From contig SJOL01000719.1 of assembly GCA_004794785.1 (NCBI GenBank), positions 188,747-252,746 of the forward strand: 64,000 nucleotides of DNA, in the 5' to 3' direction. Position 1 is the stretch's first letter. Every line of letters begins with the position of its first letter. A program made the position numbers and the translations under genes. A model generated the notes under the pieces. That model did not search any database and was not told the origin of the DNA. It saw only the letters and a program-made list of their open reading frames with translations. The stretch comes from Opisthorchis felineus (Eukaryota > Platyhelminthes > Trematoda > Opisthorchiida > Opisthorchiidae). Below, piece after piece: positions 13,201-25,200 of this stretch.

Positions 13201-16200
13201 TAGGGGAAAATGTTGGTAACTCAGGTGGCTCAGGTGGCTCAGGTACGTAGATGGTCGTTGGCTTGTTCGCTGAGCTGGGCAATTTGATTGCAAACGTTTC
13301 ATCACCAATCGAAGTGACATCATCAGTGCGTTATTCGAGAACGTAGTGGTGCGTAGCGATGGGTTGGTGGTTGTGCTGGTGATTGTGTGATAATGGTGCA
13401 CTGATCGCTAGTTGTTTATTAGCAGCACTTGGTTTTGCAGCATCGGGGAGTTTTGTGCTACCTGGCTTCCCCATACCACTGGGCATCCTTTGGGGCAAAA
13501 TGGTCATATCGCCATCAGTAACGACGGCGTTGTTCAGTCCTTGGCTGTCGATCGTTCTGGAATACACAGGTTGATTTTGTCTACACCATTGTTTGTAGAT
13601 TTTTATTAACTTTTTCCGATAAGTTTCAGGAACAAGATTCATCTTTAGTGGCGTAGACGCTCTAAATGCCAAAAGTTAGAGGAACCACAACCTACTATGC
13701 AGTTCATTACATGTAGATCGCAAGTGGATTACAAGACACTGGCCGTAACTGGGGTGAGATGACCACGCCCTAAATTCTGTTTTTGGTGTTTCCGAGTATG
13801 CTGTGAAAACAGCTGCATTACAGGGCAATCACTGTTAGTCCTTGATGCGAGCCACTCTATACCCTCGGGCTCGGAGTGCAATTCAGTGAGAAAGTCCGTT
13901 TGACGACGGCTCAAAGGCGGAGAGGCGTGGTGGAACAATTAAGTCTAAGATTGGGGAGCTTAGTAATGCTGGGAATGCACGGAAGCCGTTTCAACTGATC
14001 CGTAAAGCAGGATCCAAAAATTTAGTGAATCAAGGATAATAGTGGGATCCTAAAATTCAATATAGGCCGGCGTCTAGATCACCGGGCGGGGTATTTTCAA
14101 CACCATCATAGTTGGCCCCCATCCCATTGTCTTTCCTTCATCCGTTCCGCCAATTTTGAACTGTGACGTGTGGGTCTAGAGTCTCATAAGTTGACGAAGT
14201 ACGAATAGGCCTTTTGTCTTGAAGCGTTATTCGTCTGTTGGGCTAGATGATTTTCTCGTGGCGTTATTCAGGGATAGAGGGAAACCATTGTTCCGCTTTG
14301 ACTGTGTTTTTCGTAAGCACTTACTATCAGAAAATTTAGTTTGCTGGTTGTTAGTACTCGTGTTCAAAACATTACGGACTGTTCCAACTATATGGGGTTC
14401 TGACTCCTTTTATGCTGTGAGGCCTGTTTTCGATACATGGGATGCAATTTCGGTGGCAGCAATCAGGACTTCGGCCTGGAGGAGGGTACACTGATCGTAT
14501 CTTGAGGTTAATGCAAATGCTTGAACAGCGCCGTGCGTACCGCAGACCGACAATTGCGTTTTTTCTCGACTTTAAGTAGCTTTGGACTTTGTGGTTAGAT
14601 TAACTTCTCCAAATATGTCTTGCTAAAGGGGGAGAGAGTGCCCCCAATGGTCCATAAACATTCTTCTTACCCTGTTTTTCCATCTCTTCGGTCGGGTTAA
14701 CAATAAATGGTCTAGAAGCTTCTTCACAACCAGTGTAGTTCACCAGGGTTACACTATTTACTCTTTCTTGTCCAACTTTGTTGTCGACGCTTTCATGCAG
14801 TGCGCACTTCATGGAACCGCGCACCTAAGTGTCGAAATCATGTCTGCGACTTGGATTATACGAGACGGTCATCTGTCCGCATCGTACTTTAAGCACACCA
14901 TTGAAAGTGTTCTAGTGTTTCGGCCTGCATCTTTCACCAACAACGTGTAAACTCTTACTCCAGTATTTCTCGCCCCCTTTAGCTTCTCTGAAACTTCAGA
15001 ATAAACAACCTAAAATGTTTTTCGATTTGCCTATCTTGGGAGCTGCATAGGTCTAGACTGTGCTGTAGCAATTTGGGTCAGTGCGTCGGTAATCCAAGGC
15101 AGCGTTCGCCGACTTGCGCCATCTATGGCACTGCAACAGAATTTTTCCCTCATCATAATCATCAGTATCATCCTCAACATCACTGGCAGCATAATGTCAG
15201 TATTCAGCACTGAGTTTTTGCTGCCGTACAATCATGATTTATCTGAATGCCTTATTGTAAAAATAATAATAAATGGACTAAGTGCCAGATTTCCACAATC
15301 ATTTCAAGTTTTCAACACCTCCAAACACTCCTTCAGGCAATCCGAATAGAATCCGGAAACAATTACATCACTCATACCGATCGGGAGCCATAACACGGAC
15401 ATTGCCAGCCGTCAGCACGGACAGCACCAAGGCTTTCGTAGTATTCTTCATACCCCTCTGCCAGGTTTAGGGTTGGTCACTCTTCTCTTTCAGCCACCCA
15501 CAATTTGGCATGGAAAGTAGAACTCGCTTCGGCAAACATTGATTCGACATGCTTTGCAAGAGTGGTCTTACTTTATGGTTGTGCGAGGTGACCCATCCTT
15601 AGAGCTTAGACGTCTTTAAAAGTCTGACCACCGATTTTTGTGTAGCACTGCAGGAGTTAGCTTGCTGCACTGAGCAATCAAAGAGATAGTGTATAGGTGT
15701 GTGCTTCGTAATGGATCTAAATCGTTGAGGCAGCAGATTAAACTTACCAGGATGATGTAATGGGTTTCTGTTACATATGTCTAAAAAGGCGCTGTTTTCT
15801 GTTACAAGTAGTTGTTGGTGAAAGGTTCGTCGTGGTCAGGCCATGAAAGTTCAACGCGGAATGGAAGCGGCTACATCCAAACTAAGTGCTCTGGCTGAGG
15901 CCAAATTTCTCATGCTTGCAAGTGACTGAAAACGCTACAGGATATGGCGCGCAATCGATTTTATTGGAGCAAACGCTGTCTTTTAGCAGCCAAACTGCCC
16001 AGCTAAAGTTAGCTGTCGCCAGGCTTATGTCGGATGGGGTTCGCTGGGTCAGATGGCGCCTTGATTTGACAAGACGCACAAATATCTGCTATCCAGAGTT
16101 GTAGTCACCCCATTCTTGTTGGTTTTTCTTAAGAGCAGGGAGCTGTTTCTCATCAAGACCCTGCCGTCCCCTCTTCTTTTCATTCGTTATTACGGCTTTC

Positions 16201-19200
16201 TTGCTCCATGTTTGTGTAACAACCAAGCGTCAATATGTACTGCTGGTGTAGCGCTATCAATTGCGATGACCGCCGCGCTCGTTTGGCTATGTGTTTTGTG
16301 TTGGGCTCTAAGGAAGTTAAGGCTTTCCGTATTCGTGTCATCCTTTAGCGTTAGCGGTAAATACGATTACTACGAGCCTAGGCTATCAGTGCCGCATCTG
16401 TCTTCGAGAGCAGTAATTTCGTGGCATAGCATCTTGTGTAGTGCTGTAATGAAACTGCGGGCTCCCAACTAACCACTATCAGGTCCACAGTAAGGGCATG
16501 GACTTCCGAGTTTGCCGCTTCCATATGTCATAATCTGAGTCACTTCACTCAAAACCTGGGCTCAAAGAAAGGAGAGAGTTGTGCACGCGAACACCCTATC
16601 CATAGAACCGCATCAGCAATATAAGACGAGTACAAATCCTGTTCCCGGTTCTTTATATGTAGTCTACGAGAGCTTATTTATTGCAGGTGTCCCGTGCTAG
16701 CACGGAGCGATTAATTCATTAAATTCATCAAACAATTTGACCCGTGTCCGTTCTTTCCTATGCGTCCACCTCATTGGTACTCCATTTGACGTGAGTTGGC
16801 CAAGAAAATCGAGGACATGGATCTCCCTATGTTTGTCCATATCAATACCTGCTTATGTTGCACCAAATGTGTTTGTTTATATTGTTTTTGAACCAACAGA
16901 GATGTGAACACATTGTCCGTCAATCTTTTTTCTGGATTAGGAACGCATTGAAACCTGTAGATTTCAACACCTTCGAGATTATCGACAGAAGGGTCGTATG
17001 GTCCTTATTAGATAGACAGTCGGGAACCGCCTTTGGAAATAGGGCTAATTTCACCACACTTCTAGCCCAAATGTATAGCTTTAGCGGAATGCGCGAAGCT
17101 TTTTAAGTGGTTCTGCATGCCCATTTGTACACTTCTTGGGCATCTGCAGAGTAAATATATCTTATGACGACCTACTGAATATTGGGTGAACCATTGTGCT
17201 CAGCAAATGGTTTCTGGTGAATTCTGTTGTGTCAAACCGGGGGACATGATAAACAATGAGATGAAAGGGCTGGGTCATAATCAAAGGAGATTACCAGAAG
17301 TGTGCTTGCTCTCCAGAACCTGTGCACCTTCTTAGGTCTTGGTACAAAGCTGTCAGGGATATTCGTGATTATTATTTCTGGTTTCGACGTGAAAAATGAG
17401 TTCACAAATCGAATTATCGATCTGTTTTTAGTGGTCTGTCCTACATGACACTGATAGCAGATTTCGTCCTCATGAGCTGAGATGGCACAGTGGTTACCTA
17501 AGGGACCGGTTTTGCAATGTGTTGTAAGTCCAGAGGACCCTAATTGTACAGGGTTTCATAGGGGTTATTTCTCACGATGCATGACCTTGGGATAAATTGA
17601 CAAAGCCCTATGTGAGCACAGCATAATCCACTTCCATCCAACATGTTAGGGTCTTTTTCTGGAAGAATACTCATTTTTAAACTAAGCAAATGCAGCACAC
17701 TGATCAAAGGGCAGCGAGCGCCCTGGACATATTTCAAACGACGAACTCAACGTCAACTCACCAAGGTTTCGAACCTAACCAACAAGCTTGCGATTCAGGA
17801 CCGTTTTCCAACGGACAGCAATGTCCTTCAACTTGCCCTCGAACCTCTTCCATTTGCTGGTCTCAACTCGCTTCGATTTCTATAAGTGGTTTAAACGTCA
17901 TTTAACCCCAGTAGAACTAGAAATATAAAAGTTGGCTTAATGCATGCACGCGGGAACACGGATATATTATTTCGATTCGACCGATAATCATTCACAGGAA
18001 CAGGCCTTGATGTAACGATCAGACAAAATGAACCCGTTTAAAGAGTGATTAGTGTTCACCCAACCATAGCGTACCGGCCAGCCGCCAACTTGAACCAATA
18101 GACTCACTTGTTGGGATGACTAACGGGGTATTGCAGGTATTGGTCCACCACTCAGCAACTGGACGCCCATTTGAGGGGGCATTTTCTTCCTCTCTGGGTT
18201 GTGTTCAGTGTCCGTTGGCTAGTCCAGTGAGGCATGAGCTCGAGGTAGCTCGGTGGCTAGGGCACAAACTTATTAACCGGAAGGTCCGCGGTTCTTACCC
18301 AGTCCCGTCCTTTCCTGACTAGGCTTGTGCAACCTGGCAGTTTCTCAGTCCTCGTGCTTCCTTCGGGTGACATGGCAGCCATGAAATGAACAGGTGTTAC
18401 AGCTGAATGATTATTCATTATTTAACAATTAGGCGCACCTGCTTCTTGTGAAAATTAAGCGAAAAGCCAACGCGGAATTAAAAAAAATGTCACCTAATAC
18501 TGGGTGTCTCTCACCGAAGAGTCTTAAGCTATATGGTTTGTCTGTTGACACTACCGTAACAAAAAACCGTAAAGGGTTTCAAGAAATACACTCAATTTGG
18601 TTTTGCGAGAGACTCACCTGGAACCCAGCTGAATCTCTCGTTTGTGGTTTTTCCATGAAACTGAATGTGCTGCACCAGGCCGCCTCATGTTCCAGTTGCT
18701 ATGATATTTCAGGTATCGCGGTGCATGTAATTTTACGCAATGTACTACTCATAAGGTTGCTGAAAATTCTTCGACAGCCCACGACCGGTTTCGCCCTTTT
18801 TGGGGCTCATCAGGCAGGCGCAGTCCCCGAGTTTTCGTCAACCTTATGTTCTACTTGAACCTAAATTGGACTGTTTTCAAGAAATACACTCATTTGCAAA
18901 TATATTTGGTTTTGCGAGAGACTCACCTGGAACTCAGCTGAATCTCTCGTTTGTGATGTTTCCTGCCTGTAAAGGGTTTGTTTTCCAAGCGAGTCCTCGT
19001 AGCCTCCAGTGAAGCGTGCTACTTCTTGGCCAAAGAGTATGCATTCGAATTTGCCTCAAGATCTGTGCGATGCGTACTGCGTAAATAAAACAGCCGGATT
19101 TTTTATGAATAGCTGTTCAACCTGACTCGACCTATTCAGTAACATCGGGTTCACCTTGTGAGTATCCAAAAAACCAGGTGGATCTCTTTTTTTGTACTTA

Positions 19201-22200
19201 TTTTTGGAAGATACATTTGGGGTGTCACCATTGTCGTTCGTACGATCATGATAAGGATTGTGTTGATATTGTCCTTCTATTCTGGTGATAATTCAGGGTG
19301 GCGAAAGATTTAAGATATAGAGGAACGCCTTGTTTACCTCCGAGCAGGACAGCGAAGAACCTGTATCAATGACTGGAGTCGTTATCGAGAACAAGATTTA
19401 GTCCATCATCCTGCACGTGCTTTGAATAATGTTCGGGTGGGGGGGCTGAAGAATCCTAATTGTGAGCAACAGCTTTCTCCTTATCCTACTTTCGTATTTT
19501 CATAACCCAATAGGCAAAACACCAACCGATTTGCATGAAAAATGCACGCAAAAGACGCAAAATTTTCGATAGCAGCAAACAACGCTCGCGTGAGCTTCAA
19601 ATTCCTCTGTCCAAGCCGATTTCCACGACTGCGGCACAAGAGAGGGAGTACAAATTGGCTCAAGTGCTGGAAAGGAAAAATCAATGGCGCAAAAAGCACG
19701 AGGAATTCATCTCTTCAATCCGGGCAGCAAAGGAATATACTATGGCTAAGAAAACCGGTGCACCTTTACCCCCTCCACCGCCACCATCTGTGGATCCTTG
19801 TAAGTGATTTGGTTAGCCTATGTTACATGACTAGATTTCCTGTGCTAAATCTTGGAGGGTATTTGGTTTCCTCCCTCGACTGGGCTTATTTAGACTCTCA
19901 TAGACAAGTTGCGCATGTCCACTGTGGTTCGATATAAGTGATTGCTTGTCAGTTTTAGCCGATTTTTGGCTGTCTGTTGGAAGTGTAATATAGAGGTGAG
20001 GATTAGTTCCAATTTATCCTACATGAAGGGCCATTTGTGGTGAGCTCATTAAAACCTTCAGTGAGATATGGCCCCACAGAAAAGGCCGTTTCTAATTGGT
20101 CTTTGCACATGGTGAGATGTCTACATTTGAATGCGGAAGTTTTTGCTGCATCGCCCCAAAATATCTTGCCGATCCTTGCCAAGTGAAGTTTACGTACCAT
20201 TGGCTCTATTCAAGTTTACCCCAGCTTTATCGAAAGCCTAACTTCTGGTGGCTCATGTCAGCTCCGGTTGGATTTCACCTATCTCCTTCTCAGTTTCATT
20301 CTGCCCGTTGAGCTTTCATATTCCAAAAATTCTATTCACTGAAAATACAGGACGTACCTTCGAGGAGCTGAAATCCGTGCCGAATGGCCTTTTTAGTTGA
20401 GGAATCAAGGAGACACAGCCAATAAGCTAATTAGGCCACCTTCACAAAATGAGATAACTAATTATCGGTAGTCAATGTCCTGAGCTCGAGATAGTCCAGT
20501 GGCTAAGGCGCGAAATCAGTGTCCGGAAGGTCCGTGGTACCAACCCAACTCTTGCCTCTCGGCTGCTCTTGTCTAAGTTTGGGCAACCTGGCAATATCTC
20601 CGCCTTGATGTTTCCTTCGGGTGGCATGGCAACTGGGCACCGACAGGGTGTTACAGCTCAACTGCTATGATTTTACCATCAATACACTGCCCGTTTTGTG
20701 CCTACTCGTCTGCCTAGAACGGTGATCAGTCTGCTTTCCTTTCAATCGCTCTTCAAAAGTTTGGCAGCACTGCACACTAATACGACTGGAACTTCTGAAA
20801 AAACGGTTGAAAAACTTAAAATTGAGTACCGCATAGATGTGGTTGGTGTGAAGTAAACCAGGCAGTTTCTTTCTGTTTCATAAATTACGTGAGATTTATT
20901 GGCGTTAAGTGGACTGTGAGGCGCGACACTGACCTCTTGATGGGACTGATTAAAGTTAACAAACGCAAATACTTGCGCTCTCCATTCTGCAGACTGTATT
21001 CGTATGGGATGCATTCAGCTAGGTTCAGCAAGCTTTCAGTGTGGTAGTTCTCCTTCAAACACCAGGAAACGAGATGGCCTCCTTTCAGGGGAACTAAACC
21101 ACACTGACGGGGAACTCTGTTATGGACTTCCGACAGAACTGGCCTCCCTTCGTAGAGGTCTGGCTTGGGGTGACTAACGTAAATGACCCTACCGTACACG
21201 CATCACTTTTCCTTGGAAAGTTCGCGATAGTTCTCGAGGCAACTGCTTTGATTTAAATTTATTCCAAGGCGAGCAAATTTCGCAAGAGCAAACCGTCGGG
21301 GACCGGGCAAAACATAAGGGCGGGAATGCTTGGGATGCCTTTCTGAATTGATTATTTCTAATGCAACATACAGTAATTCTGTCATCTAACAATTTGCAAC
21401 TACTTCCTTCCATCACGACCATACGGTCGTGTAGGGCGTCAATAAACCTCAGGCCCTTGATCCGTCTGCAGTACGACCACCTCCTAATATGACTGAATTT
21501 GCTCGTCATTACCGAAGTCGTGTCATTATGTCATTGTTATGACGGGTGTCATTTCTCAATAGCTACCGACCACCTTTACTCAACAGGAGGCAAACACCCG
21601 GTAAGGAGGTGTAGCACCCATCTTGGAAAGTAACCTCAAATAAAGCCAATTCCCCTTCCCTCATGACTGACCCTTCTGAGAAATATTACCATATCTGACC
21701 CCACTTCGATGAGGACTCAGTAGAAAGTGGCTGGCGCAGATTGCTTCTACCGACTATCCAGAGAGTGGACTCTCTTCCTTAGATCCAAGGAGTATGCTCA
21801 GCGTTCATCATAAACCTTGGGACGTTGAAGTATCTGAGTGATGCACCCCAACCTTCTCAGGGATACTTTCCACAAAAACTATTTCACGGCAACAAACATT
21901 CTTTCTTGTCCTCTGTGTAGAACCTCTGATCGAAGATAAACCGGCCTTACTGAAGGCTAGAAATATCTTATGAGCAACTTACCTCCAGAAAAGTTAAACA
22001 CGAGGTACCGCCTACGCTAACATTCACTTATGCACGAGTTTCTGCCCGACATACACGCCAACATTCCATCTGTATGCATGTTCAGATACACTGCTCATAT
22101 TTGAGGATATTCATTTTTTAGGTAACGGGTCATGTCAAACGGTTAGTGGAATCCTTCCGACCCATCATATTTACATGCAGCAACCCAATCCGTAGCCTGT

Positions 22201-25200
22201 CATAGCCTGTCACCACGTAGTCTTTCATAACTAAGCCAGTTCGATCTTGTCATCAAAACAGGGAATTGTTTCAACTACATTTATCGGAAGCATCAATTTT
22301 CGGGAGGACACGCTAAAATAGTAAAATGAAAACAGTACGATATCCTTCGGGTTGCGTGGTAGCTGGGCGCCGAAATGATATGACAGTTGAACCATTTAAC
22401 TTTTTTAGTAGAAGCAGATGTTTGCAGTTCGGTGGCTGGCAATAAACATTCAAGGCAGGTGGTTATCGATTTGTTCGTCTGGAAGGACAATGGACCCGTA
22501 TTCATGAAGGTAATGCAGATGTTGTCGTCTGCAGGCAGATAAAAGCCTCTCATCAATGAGCTGTTTTGCAAAGGGAGCACCCGAAATTGTCAAAAATGTA
22601 TCGGAATATTGGTGTTCTGCTTGGGTTTATTGGTTGTTCGTCGTGTGGTAGTTAACCCATTCGCCTAGCTCGGTAATCGGCTTGCAAGTCACCGTACCAA
22701 TAACCGACAAACTACCCAAACTATCACTATTCCGGGACACAACCAACACAAGGTAGGTGTTTGCCCTTTTCATCCGCCTTTGTGCAAGTAATTTTAATCG
22801 AATTTTGATCTTCAAGATCCTAAGGATCTTCAAAATGCGAACTGTTGTAAAGCTTCGAAGTCACGGTAGAAAGTATTTGCACATAACACTATAACTAACT
22901 CAAATCTTGCTCTGCCCGACTAATAGTACCCCTTAACCTGCTTTGTTCGTCTGTCACGATGTATTAGAAAAGCCTAGATCTTTACATAAGTGACCTCCAG
23001 CCCATTCCGTGATCTCCGACTGGCCCTTTTTACATGTCCATGCCAAGTACGTCCTACTGCATTCTTCACCGAATGCGTATTGTCATTACAGGTACGAAAA
23101 CAAGCTTTCACACTGGCACTACGTATTTTGTGCACAACCAATCTCAGTAACGAAGGTTTTAATGTGCCAGTCTTTGTATGTACGCATCCTGTAAGGCTGT
23201 AAAAGAAGATCACTCCCTTCTGTCGAACTGATCAACAAATCCGTTTAGTCCCGACTAACGGCACCTTTGTACGTGTTTTTCGGTCTTTCAGCTCTGGTCC
23301 AATGTAAATGGTGTTCTCGACGATTCAACGAGAAAGCAGCAGAACGTCACATAAAATTCTGCGAGGAGAAACACAAAAACATTCAGCAACAAGTGCAGAA
23401 ACGTGGGCGTGGTATTCCAAGACCAACTGTGAGTTTGCACTGTCCACACTCTGTGTTTATGGCCATTTTTGTAATAATTACGCAAATTCATTGGCAGATT
23501 CCTCAGGTAACAGTAATCCTGTGCTATCACAGTAGTTACAGTTGAGTATGGACCAGAAGATTGCTTCAAACACAACCTTTTCTTTTTGCGTAACGCACTA
23601 CTTAAGAGGTTACAGAAAACTCTTTGACGGCCCACGACCGGTTTCGCCCTTCTTGGGACTCATCAGGTAGGCGCAGCACCCGATTCTATGCTCTATTTGG
23701 AACCAAATTGTACGAAATTCGACTAATTCATTCATTTGCGTGCAATTTGTTTGTTGTCACGGGTGACTCACCTGAAACCTAGCTGAGTCTCACAGGATAT
23801 CACAGATGAGAGACGAGTGTATTAGTCGAAAACGGCTTCTTATTTCATACTAGAAAGATGGGTTTATTTGGTTTTCATAATCATTCAGACTGACGCCTAT
23901 GCAACCATGCGTTTACAGAGTACGCAAATGACTACGTTCTTCGTTCACTGTTTGCATAGCACAACATAACAAAAAGAAATCAGCTTTCAAACAATCAGCG
24001 CCTTTTCTGATTGGGTCCCATTGGAGTACTTTGCATCTGTGGACACCTTCCACTGGATTCTGCTCCGCAGAATCGAACACGAAACGATCTGACTTTCGGA
24101 GGCAGTAGTAACCGATTCCCTTTGCGATGGCTCAGTTTTTTTCTGGCCATTAATCAATCACACATCGTGCGCTGCTGAAACACTATCCCATTACTTCGGT
24201 ATGACAAGACACCATCAGTGGTTTTGACCGGGGATACATACGAATTCCACTCAAAATCAGTCTGGCATACAACGACATAGATGCTTTAGCTAGGCAGTCG
24301 AAGGTCACCTCTGGTTCAGTTGTGTGCTCTATTCTCCACAGTTTCCAAACACGTATCAGTATGAACATTTGAACTCTAATTAGGAGGTGCGATGAGCCCA
24401 CAGCACTCGGTTGGATAAGCTTCAAATACCCCAGTATATCTAAGTCCACCGGCTTATTTGATATTTCACGAACTGTCGAAGTCATTTTATCTACAGTGAT
24501 GAGCTGAGCGATAACGTTTGGCAGTTTATATTTGGTGCAATTTGTTCAGGCGCATGCAAGGTGATTTCTTCCTTTTAGACAGTGTTCAGAGAATAATCTG
24601 ACTCGTTAAACTTGTCTGCAAGCAGGTTTGTCGTCTGCCCCTTTCAGTCAATCTCCCGGAGCTACTATACTCCGCATTTCTCCTAGTGTCCTCAGCGCTC
24701 GTCAGATAGCGTAACCTGGGAGGTACAGAAAGCTTATATGCGGTGTTGCTTGCCCACAAAATCAGTAATAAACCTGAGAAAGTCCGGGTTTACGGTTGGC
24801 ATCCATGGAAACTCGTCAGCAAAGGCATTCAGGAAGCCGACTTATTCTGAAGCAAGAGATGTATGAAGTAAGCAAAGTAAGCAATACAGTTGTCAGTACG
24901 CCAGTCGAAAGCAGGAATACAAAAATTAGAACAACCGCGTTACTCCAATACCAAGCCACTCGATCCACCCGAGTAAATTAGATTTCGGCCTGCTACTCTG
25001 GCAAACTAAGTTCGACGCCCACTCATTTTTCGCTTCCTTTTTTGCACACTCAGTGATCCGCCGGACAATAAACCAGAATTCCTCAGTGTAATTGAGCAGA
25101 GCGGTGATCGAATCGGACATTGGATGTTGGTTACTTCCCATCAATGCCTTGGCGACTTTTGCGGTGACAATAGTCTATTCGAAACCGGTTATCTTAGGTC

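Noticed and set aside
19535..19807. ATG at 19535 as the start of a short zinc-finger gene
   Set aside because: The in-frame codons before it (AKHQPIC) complete zinc finger 1 of the upstream exon, so it is an internal methionine.
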